Positions 23,630 through 32,474 of a stretch of DNA of 64,000 nucleotides are shown here, in pieces. Made by a program: the position numbers and the translations under genes. This DNA comes from Flagellimonas oceani (GTDB lineage Bacteria; Bacteroidota; Bacteroidia; Flavobacteriales; Flavobacteriaceae), in NCBI RefSeq assembly GCF_011068285.1, contig NZ_CP049616.1, positions 558,001 to 622,000 of the forward strand, read 5' to 3'. Positions within the stretch are counted from its first letter, which is position 1. Each line of letters starts with the position of its first letter. Under the pieces are notes generated by a model. That model was not told where the DNA came from, ran no database searches, and saw only the letters and a program-made list of their open reading frames with translations.

Positions 23630-24670
23630 ATGGCCATGTATCACAATAATGATTTTGTTTATGAAGCAGTCGCGAACCTAGAGAACGTCATCGATGTTCC
23701 AATAGATATTGAAACGAATAGGGGGCAATATAATGCGATATTAAATATAAAGGATATTCAGTTCATAGTAGAAGCTAAATCAACTATGAGAACCTCCAAT
23801 CAAGGACTTGTATTATCAAAGTTAGAAGAATTGAGAAGCATGAGTAATAGGCCAGTAATATTTATTGCAGATTATATCTCAAAAGCAGGAGCAAGTCAAC
23901 TAAAGGAAAGAGGAATTAACTATATCGATGCAGCTGGGAATGCTTTCATAAGTAACGGCGATTTAATGATTTTTGTGGAGGGCCGGAAAAGAACCTTTAA
24001 ACACCACACTAATCAATCTCGTGCTTTTCAAGAAGCAGGTATAAAAACCATTTTCCATCTATTAAACGAACCTATAAACTTACAGGATTCCTACAGAGAG
24101 ATAGCTCAAAAAGCAGATGTGTCATTAGGTTCTGTAAGCAACGTAATGTCTGAGCTTGAAGATCTTAACTTTATTTTAAAAACAAGATCAAAAAGAGTAT
24201 TGAAAAATAAAAAAGAGCTTTTAGAAAGATGGGTGGTAGCTTACAACGAGGTATTGAAACCTAGAATATTAAGGAAAAGAATGAGGTTTATTGATAGACT
24301 TTCTGAAAATGAATGGAAGAGTTTAACATTAAAAACAACATCAGATTTTATTTATGAACAGGCAGAGCAACAAAATAATATACTTTGGGGTGGAGAGCCT
24401 GGTGCTTCCATTCTAACAGGTAGACTAAGACCAGAGGTCTTTACCTTATTTACAAATTATGAAATTCCTCTAATTGCCAATCAGTTAAGACTAGTACCAG
24501 ACTCAAAAGGAAAAGTTTATATATATAAAAAGTTTTGGAATGACTCATCTGTAATAGGCAATGCAGCCCCGGCATTATTAATATATGCAGATTTGATCAA
24601 TAGTGGCCAGGGCAGAAACATGGAAATAGCGAACCAAATATTTGAAAATGAGTTACAGCATATCCAGTAA
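23630..24670 (+). CDS. abiEi: AbiEi-type antitoxin / transcriptional regulator
   Basis: A 346-residue protein of the kind annotated as type IV toxin-antitoxin AbiEi. An N-terminal nuclease-fold-like region (LNIKDIQFIVEAKS) is followed by a winged HTH at about 145-185 (SYREIAQKADVSLGSVSNVMSELE). The C-terminal domain has WGGEPGASIL, LTGRLRPE and LFTNYEIP. It overlaps the start of a nucleotidyltransferase toxin gene by 23 bp, the usual AbiE order. It is expected to repress the operon and counter the toxin without forming a stable complex. Confidence 0.82.
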   Translation: MAMYHNNDFVYEAVANLENVIDVPIDIETNRGQYNAILNIKDIQFIVEAKSTMRTSNQGLVLSKLEELRSMSNRPVIFIADYISKAGASQLKERGINYIDAAGNAFISNGDLMIFVEGRKRTFKHHTNQSRAFQEAGIKTIFHLLNEPINLQDSYREIAQKADVSLGSVSNVMSELEDLNFILKTRSKRVLKNKKELLERWVVAYNEVLKPRILRKRMRFIDRLSENEWKSLTLKTTSDFIYEQAEQQNNILWGGEPGASILTGRLRPEVFTLFTNYEIPLIANQLRLVPDSKGKVYIYKKFWNDSSVIGNAAPALLIYADLINSGQGRNMEIANQIFENELQHIQ

Positions 24671-25490
24671 AAAGTTCAACCATCCGCTATTAAAGCCTAT
24701 TCTTCAGGAATTAACCGACTATTTCAAGGCTTCGGGTATTTCCTTTTTTGTCATTGGGGCAACAGCGCGGGATATTATTATGGAGTTACACGATGAAAGT
24801 TCCGGACGTTTAACTCACGATTTGGATATTGCCATCACCATCAACGATTGGGAACAATACAAAACAGTTGAAGAAGGTATCACCCAACTACCTAATTTTA
24901 CTAAAGACCAAGACCAAAAGCAACGCTTCCAATATTTGGGAAAGTTCGATTTAGATATCGTTCCTTTTGGTAATATAATGAAGGAAGACGACAAAATCTT
25001 TTGGCCACCAGACGAAGAGTTTGCCATGTCGGTACTTGGGTTTTCTGCCGTAAATGAGGCGTCTTTAAAGGTAAGTATTGATGAGGATATCAATATTCAA
25101 ATTGCATCCTTGGCAGGTATAGGGCTCCTAAAAATAGTAGCTTGGAAAGACCGAAATCATAAAACGAATAAAGATGCGGATGATATCGCTTTTATCCTGC
25201 AAAACTATCTGGAAATTCATCTGGACGAAGCTATAGAGCACTATGATGTTGTATATACAGATGACCATACCATAATTAAAGGTGGTGCAGCCTTATTGGG
25301 GATACACATCAATCACTTGTTAGATAACTATCCAGAGGCTAAACAAAGCATCAAGGAGGTGCTTTCAATTGAAGTGGATAAAAAAGAAGAAAGCAGACTC
25401 ATCAATCAAATATTGGAAACCCATAAGACTTTAAACTACGATGAGGTTTTAAAAAGTATAGATAACTTAAACAACCAAATAAAAATATAG
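24648..25490 (+). CDS. abiEii: AbiEii-type nucleotidyltransferase toxin
   Basis: About 280 residues from the ATG at 24648. It shows nucleotidyltransferase-fold signs: FFVIGATARDIIM, then LTHDLDIAI with the paired catalytic Asp, and later FDLDIVPFG. This fits the DUF1814/AbiEii family, whose members act as abortive-infection toxins, in some cases modifying tRNA. It is translationally coupled to the antitoxin. All main catalytic Asp residues are visible, so the toxin may be active. Confidence 0.82.
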   Translation: MSYSISSKKFNHPLLKPILQELTDYFKASGISFFVIGATARDIIMELHDESSGRLTHDLDIAITINDWEQYKTVEEGITQLPNFTKDQDQKQRFQYLGKFDLDIVPFGNIMKEDDKIFWPPDEEFAMSVLGFSAVNEASLKVSIDEDINIQIASLAGIGLLKIVAWKDRNHKTNKDADDIAFILQNYLEIHLDEAIEHYDVVYTDDHTIIKGGAALLGIHINHLLDNYPEAKQSIKEVLSIEVDKKEESRLINQILETHKTLNYDEVLKSIDNLNNQIKI

Positions 25491-25839
25491 TCAATCAATG
25501 GCAACAGAAATAAAAGAAAAAAAGTAAAGTACCGTATTAGAGGATAACCAATTACTCTGTTTATAATAGGATGTTCAGACATTCCTAAATTCCAAATCAC
25601 ATTTCATGATATAGGATATATGAAATGGTGGCATAAAGGAAAGATTTCCTATGAAAGCTTTGTTTAATGTTATCTTGGGGGAGACGTAAATATAACCAAT
25701 TGAAATTCAATAACATTGAAGTAAAACCATAGGTTTTTGGCAGGTAAACCATAGATAGATGAATTCCACGGACAATGGTGTCGTTTTATCGATTGAAAAA
25801 CAAATATCGTTAACTGTTGATAGGCATTTTAACCCACAT
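25491..25839. other. Intergenic region with a possible gene remnant
   Basis: About 350 bases. Right after the toxin, ATG 25499 opens a short frame (MATEIKEKK) that stops after about nine codons and then continues in frame as STVLEDNQLL before another stop. This may be the start of a lost third gene. The rest shows nothing I can identify. Confidence 0.4.
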
Positions 25840-26544
25840 TTATTCTAAGAAGGAGTCCTTTTTATAGGAGTGCACTGGTACATAGGTCTGGATGATATAG
25901 GGGGTGATCTTTCGCAAGGTTTCGTCATTGGTCGGATGCAGTCCCGGAGCCGTAAAATATTCAATTTCCCCATCCTTGTTCTTATGGTACCATAGTAAGG
26001 GTTTATCATCCTCCGAAAAGAACTGCGTTGCCATGTTGACGTCCACTTTTTTAAAATGCTTCAGCTTTGTTATATCCATGGGCTCCACCTTGGTTCCAAA
26101 CGAAGAATAGGGTTTGGTAGTACAGGGGACTTCCACATATATGGAGTCGGCCCATGCCATGCATTGGTTTTCAGCCTTTTCACCTGTGGAAACTGTAGTG
26201 TTCCCATATCGTATCCCCATCACGATCGCCAAAACCAAGGAAACGACCACGAGGATGGGTATGGTCCATTTTGTGGCAGGGACCGTTTTTCTTTTTTTTA
26301 TATAATCGGCATAATTGTCATAGCCTAGATATTTACAGCATAGATCCACACTCTCCGCTTGTGGGGCACCGTACTTCTTTTTTTTGTTGATATACCTGTC
26401 ATAGGCCCTCTCCAAGGTTTTTGAACTCAAATCGCTATGGTCGCTGATATGACTGGACAATGCAAACCTAGAGTGGGAAGCATGCTCCGTCTTCGCTTTT
26501 TCAAAAACCTTCCGAACGATCTCTGCTATATATTTTTCATCCAT
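25840..26544 (-). CDS. Single-pass membrane protein of unknown function
   Basis: About 234 residues from the ATG at 26544 (MDEKYIAEIVRKVFEKAK). The longer frame upstream is unlikely. The first 110 residues are cytoplasmic and helical (SKTLERAYDRYINKKKKYG, CCKYLGYDNYADYI). A TM helix lies at about 123-140 (WTIPILVVVSLVLAIVMG), followed by about 90 residues outside. I recall similar unnamed proteins in Flavobacteriia but no function. It converges on the AbiE pair and is divergent from the poly-proline lipoprotein. Confidence 0.65.
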   Translation of the reverse strand: MDEKYIAEIVRKVFEKAKTEHASHSRFALSSHISDHSDLSSKTLERAYDRYINKKKKYGAPQAESVDLCCKYLGYDNYADYIKKRKTVPATKWTIPILVVVSLVLAIVMGIRYGNTTVSTGEKAENQCMAWADSIYVEVPCTTKPYSSFGTKVEPMDITKLKHFKKVDVNMATQFFSEDDKPLLWYHKNKDGEIEYFTAPGLHPTNDETLRKITPYIIQTYVPVHSYKKDSFLE

Positions 26545-26924
26545 TGGACTAAAAGTACAAATTTTAAAAAGGCAAATCATATTACTGAACCCTTCCGAAC
26601 CCTTGATTTTATTGGTGTCTAAAAAATGTCCAATACAAGTCCAACTGCTGTCTGCAATGTAAATGAACACTTCAATTTACTTTGTCGCAGAAAATGGATT
26701 CCGCTATGTGTTGCTGACATGGCTTTTCTAGAAAGTTCATTTTTATGGGATGCTGTAATGCGGCCTGTAAGGTCCATTGGAAAGTAACCTAAAGGGTCGC
26801 TTACAGTTTCCACTTTCCAAAAATAGCAAAGGAGTACTCCAAAACTCACGGGTGGCTGAAAAGCAAAAACGCTCCGGAAGATTCCGGATGGCCACCTCTT
26901 TGTTCAATTCAAAATTTCATAAAA
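26545..26924. other. Divergent intergenic region
   Basis: About 380 bases between the membrane protein and the poly-proline lipoprotein. No gene or strong motif is seen. Promoters for both must lie here. Confidence 0.5.
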
Positions 26925-27107
26925 ATGAAAAAAGTGTTTTTGGCCTTGATGGCCGTTGTTTTGAATATGTTCCTGTTCTCTTGTTCCACTACGGATACGG
27001 CTGAGATAGCGAGCGAATATGATATGGTCGCTACCGAAGGGGATGACCAAGATCCGACCCCACCACCACCTCCGCCACCGCCACCGCCAGGAGGAGGGGA
27101 TCAGTAA
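26925..27107 (+). CDS. Small lipoprotein with a ten-proline tail
   Basis: A 60-residue protein: a lipoprotein signal peptide (MKKVFLALMAVVLNMFLFSC, Cys20), an acidic linker, then ten consecutive Pro and a GGGDQ end. The Pro codons are mixed (CCA, CCT, CCG), so the run is selected at protein level rather than a simple DNA slip. Translation of such a run would depend on EF-P. It has its own terminator and sits just before a TPR histidine kinase. It may be a surface-exposed signal or structural peptide. Confidence 0.7.
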   Translation: MKKVFLALMAVVLNMFLFSCSTTDTAEIASEYDMVATEGDDQDPTPPPPPPPPPPGGGDQ

Positions 27108-27126
27108 GAATAATTTGATTAATTTG

Positions 27127-27161
27127 AGCCATGTCTGGAAATCGGGCATGGCTTTTTTTTG
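27127..27161 (+). terminator. Intrinsic terminator after the poly-proline lipoprotein
   Basis: AGCCATG and CATGGCT pair (extended by a G-U and a C-G pair), followed by a run of eight T. It lies between the lipoprotein and the histidine kinase, so the kinase gets only read-through or its own promoter. Confidence 0.8.
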
Positions 27162-27179
27162 TAAACAAACCTGTAATCA

Positions 27180-29123
27180 TTGAAACCATTTTTATTCCTT
27201 ATCATATTGTCCATTTTTATGTCTTGCGGTCCATCGAATAAAAAGAAAGCGATGGCTTCCCCGACGGAGTATGACAGTATACATAGATATTATGATCGTT
27301 CTTTTGACCAAAAAAATTCATTGGAAGAAAAAAGGGAAAGTATAGACAGGGCCCTTTTCCTGGCCAGAGATCTGGAAGCGGATTCCATCTTGGGCAAGTT
27401 GATGTACAAAAAAAGTTCCTTGCTCTTTCAAGCTGGGGACTACGATAGCTTGGTGGCACACCATGACAGTTTCCTCACATTGCAATCCCAAGTCGATGGG
27501 CCGAAGCTAAAAGCGTCCCAATATTATCTAATGGGATATTATTATGATCAGGTCCGGTCTGATTATAGCAAGGCATTTGAAAATTACAGTGCCGCCAAAA
27601 GCCAATTCGAATTGGCGAAGGATAGTAGCTGGACAGGGAAATGTTTGTTGCTTATGGGGGTGATACAGAAGAACCAAAATGATTTTTTTGGAAGCAAGGA
27701 AACGGTTACGGAAGCACTCCAGTTTTTTAAGGAACCCAAGGATAACAATGATATGGTCCAATGTTATGGGCTCTTGGCCACCAACCATAGGAAGTTATTG
27801 AACTTCGAGGATGCCATATTCTATTATGCCGAGGCCATTAAAAATAGCGGCTCCATGGAAGACAGGATTGCGTTTGAGAACAATCTTGCCGCCACCTATA
27901 TTGATGATGGAAGATATGAAGAGGCCATAGTGATTTTAGAAAAGATTATGGGAAATACAGCCTTGGATTCCACTCCTGTGGTTTACGCAAGGGTATTGGA
28001 CAATCTGTCCTATGCCCAATGGCTTTTGGAAAAAAAGGATGTTGACGCTTCTTTCCAAAAAGCCCTCCAAATTAGAAAGGAGAAACATGATATACGAGGG
28101 CAAATAGCCAGCTATACGCATTTAGGGGAATATTTTATGGAAAAGCGGCCCCACGTGTCCCGTGCTTATCTGGACACTGTAATCCAATTGGCTCAAAAAA
28201 TCAAAGTACCAAGGGCGGAGACCGATGCATTGAAGTTCCTGATGCAGATAAGTCCCGAAAATGTAAAACTCCGTGACCGCTACATATTTTTGACCGATAG
28301 CCTTGATGCTAAAGAAACGATGGTCAAGACCCAATTCGCCAAATACAAATACGATGACAAGCTGAAGCAGGAATCCATCTTGCGATTGGAAAAAGAAAAT
28401 GCGGAACAAGCCTTATCGGCCGCCGAGGAACGCAGTAAGAAAATCATGTCCTACTTGGGTTCCATAGTCCTGTTTTTGGGCCTGAGCTTTGCCATTTATT
28501 TTTTTGGTCAACGTACCAAACGTTTAAAAGAGCGAAACAAACTCGCCAAGTTGGAGGCTACCCTTGAAACGGAGGCTGATATGTCCCGAAGGCTCCACGA
28601 TGATTTTGGGGCGGGCCTCAACCAGACCATGCTGATGGTACAGGGGGATATGGACCGTTCAAAGATCTTGGATCGCTTGGATGGGCTCTATAGCCAAAGC
28701 AGGAATTTTTCCAGGGAGGTCAATGAAGTGAGCACGGGAGGCCGTTTTAAGGACGAGTTTTTGGAAATGCTTCGCTTTCGGACCCCAAATGAGGCGAACC
28801 TTTTTGTTACCGGTGTCAAGGATATTGATTGGGGGGAAATGCCCCCATTGTCGCAAAAAGTCCTTTTCAAGGCCATACAGGAACTGATGATCAATATGGG
28901 CAAACATAGTAAGGCAAATATGGTCACCATTGGATTCAAACATACCGGAAAAACCATGGTGGTGAAGTATTACGATAACGGTGTTGGGGCATCCAAGGAG
29001 GAACTGAATGCCAAAAATGGGCTTCGGAATACGGAAAAGCGTATTCAGGCCATTGGAGGAACCGTTATTTTTGATTCCGATAAGGGTGAGGGCTTTACGG
29101 CCCATATCATGATTCCGTTTTAA
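27180..29123 (+). CDS. TPR-containing sensor histidine kinase (NarL/LytS-like)
   Basis: A 647-residue protein. A TTG start at 27180 is chosen because it begins a lipoprotein-type signal (MKPFLFLIILSIFMSC). TPR-like repeats fill about 40-390 outside the membrane. A TM helix lies at about 421-442 and a short coiled coil follows. The phosphoacceptor helix has the conserved His in RRLHDDFGAGLNQ, and the HATPase has the N box (AIQELMINMGKHS), the G box (YYDNGVGAS) and GLRNTEKRI. It forms a two-component pair with the response regulator 13 bp downstream. Confidence 0.9.
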   Translation: MKPFLFLIILSIFMSCGPSNKKKAMASPTEYDSIHRYYDRSFDQKNSLEEKRESIDRALFLARDLEADSILGKLMYKKSSLLFQAGDYDSLVAHHDSFLTLQSQVDGPKLKASQYYLMGYYYDQVRSDYSKAFENYSAAKSQFELAKDSSWTGKCLLLMGVIQKNQNDFFGSKETVTEALQFFKEPKDNNDMVQCYGLLATNHRKLLNFEDAIFYYAEAIKNSGSMEDRIAFENNLAATYIDDGRYEEAIVILEKIMGNTALDSTPVVYARVLDNLSYAQWLLEKKDVDASFQKALQIRKEKHDIRGQIASYTHLGEYFMEKRPHVSRAYLDTVIQLAQKIKVPRAETDALKFLMQISPENVKLRDRYIFLTDSLDAKETMVKTQFAKYKYDDKLKQESILRLEKENAEQALSAAEERSKKIMSYLGSIVLFLGLSFAIYFFGQRTKRLKERNKLAKLEATLETEADMSRRLHDDFGAGLNQTMLMVQGDMDRSKILDRLDGLYSQSRNFSREVNEVSTGGRFKDEFLEMLRFRTPNEANLFVTGVKDIDWGEMPPLSQKVLFKAIQELMINMGKHSKANMVTIGFKHTGKTMVVKYYDNGVGASKEELNAKNGLRNTEKRIQAIGGTVIFDSDKGEGFTAHIMIPF

Positions 29124-29136
29124 TAAAAAATATACT

Positions 29137-29802
29137 ATGTTCAAAAAAGTATTGATTGCGGAGGATTTTCAGGATACCAATCAGGGGATTTCTGAAATGT
29201 TGCGGGATACCTTGCATATTCCTGTGCTACCGGATGAACTCTATTGTGATAAGGCATACAACCGTTTAAAATATGCTGCAACCAAAAATGAACCTTTTGA
29301 ATTATTGATCACCGATCTGTTTTTTAAAGGTGATCATGTACAGCGGAGGCTTACTACGGGACTTGAACTGATAGCGGCCGCTAGGGCCCTTCAGCCCAAC
29401 TTAAAGGTCATCGTGAATTCCATGGAGGACAACCCGGTCACGGTCAATGCACTTTTCAAGGAAGAAAAGATCAATGGTTATGTATGCAAGGGACGTCACG
29501 GACTTATCGAATTGGTAAATGCCGTTCAGGAAGTTTATCATAACCGTACCTATGTCTCTCCTGGCATCGATTTGAATGTTTCCAATAACGTATTTGAACT
29601 CGAAGAGTTTGACCTGATGATACTTCAAAGCTTGGCGGAAGGGCTTACCAAAAAGGAGATTTCGGAAAAGTTCAAAAAGGAGCATATCACCCCTAACAGC
29701 GAAAGTACCATAGACAAAAGGGTCAGTAAAATGTTCGATGAATTCGGGGCCAAGAATACCAATCATTTGATCGCCAAAATGATCCGGGAGGAAAAAATCT
29801 GA
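29137..29802 (+). CDS. NarL/FixJ-like response regulator
   Basis: A 221-residue protein with a receiver domain at about 1-130 (acid pocket IAEDF, phospho-acceptor Asp in LLITDLFF, Lys in GYVCKG) and a C-terminal LuxR-type HTH at about 150-215 (SLAEGLTKKEISEKFKK, STIDKRVSKMFDEFGAKN). It is the partner of the adjacent TPR kinase. A 20-bp palindrome 31 bp after its stop and a second copy 0.95 kb on are plausible operator sites, but that is untested. Confidence 0.9.
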   Translation: MFKKVLIAEDFQDTNQGISEMLRDTLHIPVLPDELYCDKAYNRLKYAATKNEPFELLITDLFFKGDHVQRRLTTGLELIAAARALQPNLKVIVNSMEDNPVTVNALFKEEKINGYVCKGRHGLIELVNAVQEVYHNRTYVSPGIDLNVSNNVFELEEFDLMILQSLAEGLTKKEISEKFKKEHITPNSESTIDKRVSKMFDEFGAKNTNHLIAKMIREEKI

Positions 29803-29833
29803 TTTATAGTTTGTTAATGAACCTTTGAATTTC

Positions 29834-29853
29834 CCTTGCAGATATCTGTAAGG
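29834..29853. promoter_or_regulatory. Palindrome copy 1, CCTTGCAGAT/ATCTGTAAGG
   Basis: A 20-bp near-perfect inverted repeat (one mismatch) between the response regulator and the exported-protein gene, 47 bp before that gene's ATG. It shares 18 of 20 bases with the palindrome at 30789-30808. Confidence 0.6.
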
Positions 29854-29900
29854 TCACTTTTTCATAAGGTGGTAATATTGAAGAAATCAAACTAATACCG

Positions 29901-30707
29901 ATGAAGTCCTCTGATAATTTTTACACAACTATAGCATCTCAACATATATCTACAACAACTTCAAGCATCAACAAGGTAGGCCTAAAATTCAGGATATTTG
30001 CTTTGATTACGGTTTTTCTATGCCTATTGACGCCAAAACAGACGCACGCCCAAAATGATGGTGCAGCGATTGCAGGTGCCGTGGGAGCATTGGCATTGGT
30101 AGGGGCAGGGGTAGCGGCGGTCGAACAAATGAAGGAAAGAGCAGAGCTGACCGCAACGCAATGGGTATTGTCCAACCATCCGGAAATGTCCAGTTTTTCT
30201 TTAAAGACAGTTGACTTTGATGGCAAAAAAGTAAAGGACATGTCATCCGCATCCGTGATCAGTTTCAAAATTCAAGAATTTGTACCGGAAGACAATCCTG
30301 TTCTGAACGGGAAAAAATATGTACTTCTTGGGTTCACCAGTCATGGATGGATCAATGAATATGGTATTGATTTTAACAAGGTCAAGTGGTTCATGATCAA
30401 CAGATCGGAATGGACAAGAATGATGGTGGCTTACGTAAAAGTTGCCTCTGGAGTAACCTCCGACGTGGAAAGTGATATTATCAATGGAAAGATTGTCAAT
30501 AGAGGCGTCAGGGTTAAAGGAAAGAATATGGTTCCATTTTATAAGATGGAAGGAGATATGTATGTCGTAACGGATTATTCCAACGAAATGAAATTTGTTT
30601 ATAATGAAAGATCCTTAGGTATTTTCTTGAAAGATACCCGTGACCTTGTACAAATAAAAAGAAGTAGCTTAATCGAACTCCATGATTTCTTTTATGAGGA
30701 GAATTGA
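29901..30707 (+). CDS. Exported protein of unknown function
   Basis: A 268-residue protein with a late hydrophobic signal (FRIFALITVFLCLLTP then HAQ) after a 28-residue polar leader, so the ATG at 29901 gives an unusually long n-region. A Gly/Ala-rich helix (AIAGAVGALALVGAGVAAV) could be membrane-associated. The rest is a soluble domain with no recognised family. It is framed by two copies of a 20-bp palindrome and follows a two-component system, so it is a candidate target of that system. Confidence 0.6.
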   Translation: MKSSDNFYTTIASQHISTTTSSINKVGLKFRIFALITVFLCLLTPKQTHAQNDGAAIAGAVGALALVGAGVAAVEQMKERAELTATQWVLSNHPEMSSFSLKTVDFDGKKVKDMSSASVISFKIQEFVPEDNPVLNGKKYVLLGFTSHGWINEYGIDFNKVKWFMINRSEWTRMMVAYVKVASGVTSDVESDIINGKIVNRGVRVKGKNMVPFYKMEGDMYVVTDYSNEMKFVYNERSLGIFLKDTRDLVQIKRSSLIELHDFFYEEN

Positions 30708-30784
30708 TATACTATTACACACTGACCATTGCAATGGTAATGTAGGTTAGTTCAGCCTACTGTACATGAATTGCACAACTTGAC

Positions 30785-30812
30785 ATTCCCTTACAGATTT
30801 CTGTAAGGGAAT
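30785..30812. promoter_or_regulatory. Palindrome copy 2, arms ATTCCCTTACAGA
   Basis: A perfect 13-bp inverted repeat (ATTCCCTTACAGA, TT, and its complement) 45 bp before the Cys-rich mini-gene. Its central 20 bases match the copy at 29834-29853 at 18 positions. No T run follows, so an operator is more likely than a terminator. Confidence 0.65.
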
Positions 30813-30857
30813 GATGTTTTATAGGGCTAGGTTTGATTATAAAATCAATAAGGGGCA

Positions 30858-31007
30858 ATGGCAGTAAAACATATTCCAACTGGAGAAGTACATAAGGGGT
30901 ATAAAGTAAGCATTACGGGTTGTGGATTTGATATGCGTGCAAATCCCGATCAATGGGAAGATACCACTGAGTCAATTACCTGCAAAAAAAACGGGTGTAC
31001 AAACTGA
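30858..31007 (+). CDS. Cys-containing small protein (49 aa)
   Basis: A 49-residue frame with an AAGGGG Shine-Dalgarno-like stretch just before its ATG. It has Cys in TGCGFD and TCKKNGC, a spacing that could form a small metal site. It stops 11 bases before the ATG of the Cas2-like gene, and the palindrome lies upstream, so it looks like the first gene of a three-gene operon. No family is recognised. Confidence 0.5.
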   Translation: MAVKHIPTGEVHKGYKVSITGCGFDMRANPDQWEDTTESITCKKNGCTN

Positions 31008-31018
31008 TCGTTAGAAAC

Positions 31019-31288
31019 ATGGGGTACTTTTTGATCTCTTATGACCTACATGATCCTATCCAAGTCTATCGTCCCTTGGTCGAGGAAATACAGAAAATAG
31101 GGAGCTGTAGACAATGCCTGGATTCGTTGTGGGTGGTGAAATCCAATGAAACCTGTGGTTTATTAAAAGAGCGGCTCACCAAACATATCGATAGGGACGA
31201 TAAACTCCTTGTCGTTGGATTAAAACCCCACTGGGCCGTACATAATCTGAGTAAAGACTGTACCGATTGGCTATCTAAAAAGATATAG
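31019..31288 (+). CDS. Solitary Cas2-fold protein (SinR/VapD-like)
   Basis: An 89-residue protein starting MGYFLISYDLHDP, the typical first strand of Cas2/VapD-type ferredoxin folds with the conserved Asp. It then has DSLWVVKS and DDKLLVVGLKPHW. The upstream GTG at 30995 would overlap the mini-gene, so the ATG at 31019 is preferred. No cas1, other cas genes or CRISPR array are present, so this is a stand-alone Cas2 relative, possibly an mRNA interferase or nuclease. It is followed 4 bases later by an HsdR_N-type nuclease. Confidence 0.72.
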   Translation: MGYFLISYDLHDPIQVYRPLVEEIQKIGSCRQCLDSLWVVKSNETCGLLKERLTKHIDRDDKLLVVGLKPHWAVHNLSKDCTDWLSKKI

Positions 31289-31292
31289 TAAC

Positions 31293-32345
31293 ATGGAACT
31301 TCAGAACCAACTTAAGACTTTGGCCGAAAAAGTCATCAAGCTCAAAGAGCAAATAGATACCGAGGAATCGACCAAACATGCCTTTGTGTTGCCATTTATC
31401 AATTTATTGGGGTATGACACCTTCAACCCTACCGAGGTAGTACCTGAATTTACCGCAGACCTGGGATTGAAAAAGGGGGAAAAGGTGGATTATGCGATTT
31501 TTCAAAATGGCGTCCCCATCATTATTATCGAGTGTAAAAACTGGAAAGAAAAGTTGAACGCCCACAACTCTCAATTGTTCCGGTATTTCCATACTACGAA
31601 AACTCGTTTTGCACTGCTGACCAATGGTATCGAGTATCAATTTTTCACCGATTTGGAATCGGCCAATAAAATGGACGAAAAACCTTTTTTAGAGTTTGAT
31701 ATCACCCAGTTAAAGGAGAATGTGGTCAATGAGATTGCCAAGTTCCACAAGAAGAACTTTAACGTGGATGAGATAGTGGACAACGCGAGCTCCCTTAAAT
31801 ATACCAAGGAAATCAAAAAACTCATAGGCGAAGAACTGCAAGCGCCCAGCTATGATTTTGTCAGGCTCTTCGCATCACGGATCTATACTGGCCGGCTTAC
31901 TGAAAAGGTAATGGGGGAATTCACCGATTTGGTAAGCAAGGCCTTTACCCAGACCATTAGCGAAAAGGTGAACGATCGCTTGAATTCAGCGCTTCATAAG
32001 GAAGCGGAAAAACAACAGGAAGAGGACAAGGAACCCGAAAAGCTAAGCAAGGTCAAAACCACGGAGGAAGAAATGGATGCGTATCGTATTGTGGTGGCCA
32101 TTTTGCGCAGAAAACTCTCGGTCGATCGTATCGTACATAGGGATACCCAATCCTATTTTGGAATACTCTTGGATGATAATAACCGTAAGCCATTATGCCG
32201 CCTTCACTTGAACGGGGGAAATAAGTATTTAGGTGTTTTTGACGATAACAAACGTGAGACCAGACATTCAATTGTAACCGTTGATGACATCTATCAATTT
32301 GAAAATGAATTGTTGCGCACCGTTGACTATTATCAGGATGAGTAA
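31293..32345 (+). CDS. HsdR_N-type restriction nuclease-fold protein
   Basis: A 350-residue protein whose first 170 residues match the N-terminal nuclease domain of type I restriction HsdR proteins. A PD-(D/E)XK core is visible as VDYAIFQNGVPIIIIECKNW, and HNSQLFRYFHTTKTRFALLTNG follows. No helicase follows. The C-terminal half has a charged coiled coil (about 220-255) and a small domain ending near LLRTVDYYQ. Such stand-alone proteins are common on mobile elements. It is co-directional with the Cas2-fold gene, which suggests a shared defence or nucleic-acid role. Confidence 0.8.
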   Translation: MELQNQLKTLAEKVIKLKEQIDTEESTKHAFVLPFINLLGYDTFNPTEVVPEFTADLGLKKGEKVDYAIFQNGVPIIIIECKNWKEKLNAHNSQLFRYFHTTKTRFALLTNGIEYQFFTDLESANKMDEKPFLEFDITQLKENVVNEIAKFHKKNFNVDEIVDNASSLKYTKEIKKLIGEELQAPSYDFVRLFASRIYTGRLTEKVMGEFTDLVSKAFTQTISEKVNDRLNSALHKEAEKQQEEDKEPEKLSKVKTTEEEMDAYRIVVAILRRKLSVDRIVHRDTQSYFGILLDDNNRKPLCRLHLNGGNKYLGVFDDNKRETRHSIVTVDDIYQFENELLRTVDYYQDE

Positions 32346-32474
32346 AGGGAGTCTTTTCACTACTTTCTTTTATATGGTTGTCATGTTTTCTTGATGTGTT
32401 ATGACGTCGCCAGACCCCCAAAAGCATGAAAAGGTGAATTATTTTATAACTAAGAAGCTATTGAGTCAGTTCTT

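Noticed and set aside
31019..31288. CRISPR-Cas adaptation locus
   Set aside because: The protein has a Cas2 fold, but there is no cas1, no other cas gene and no repeat-spacer array in the window.
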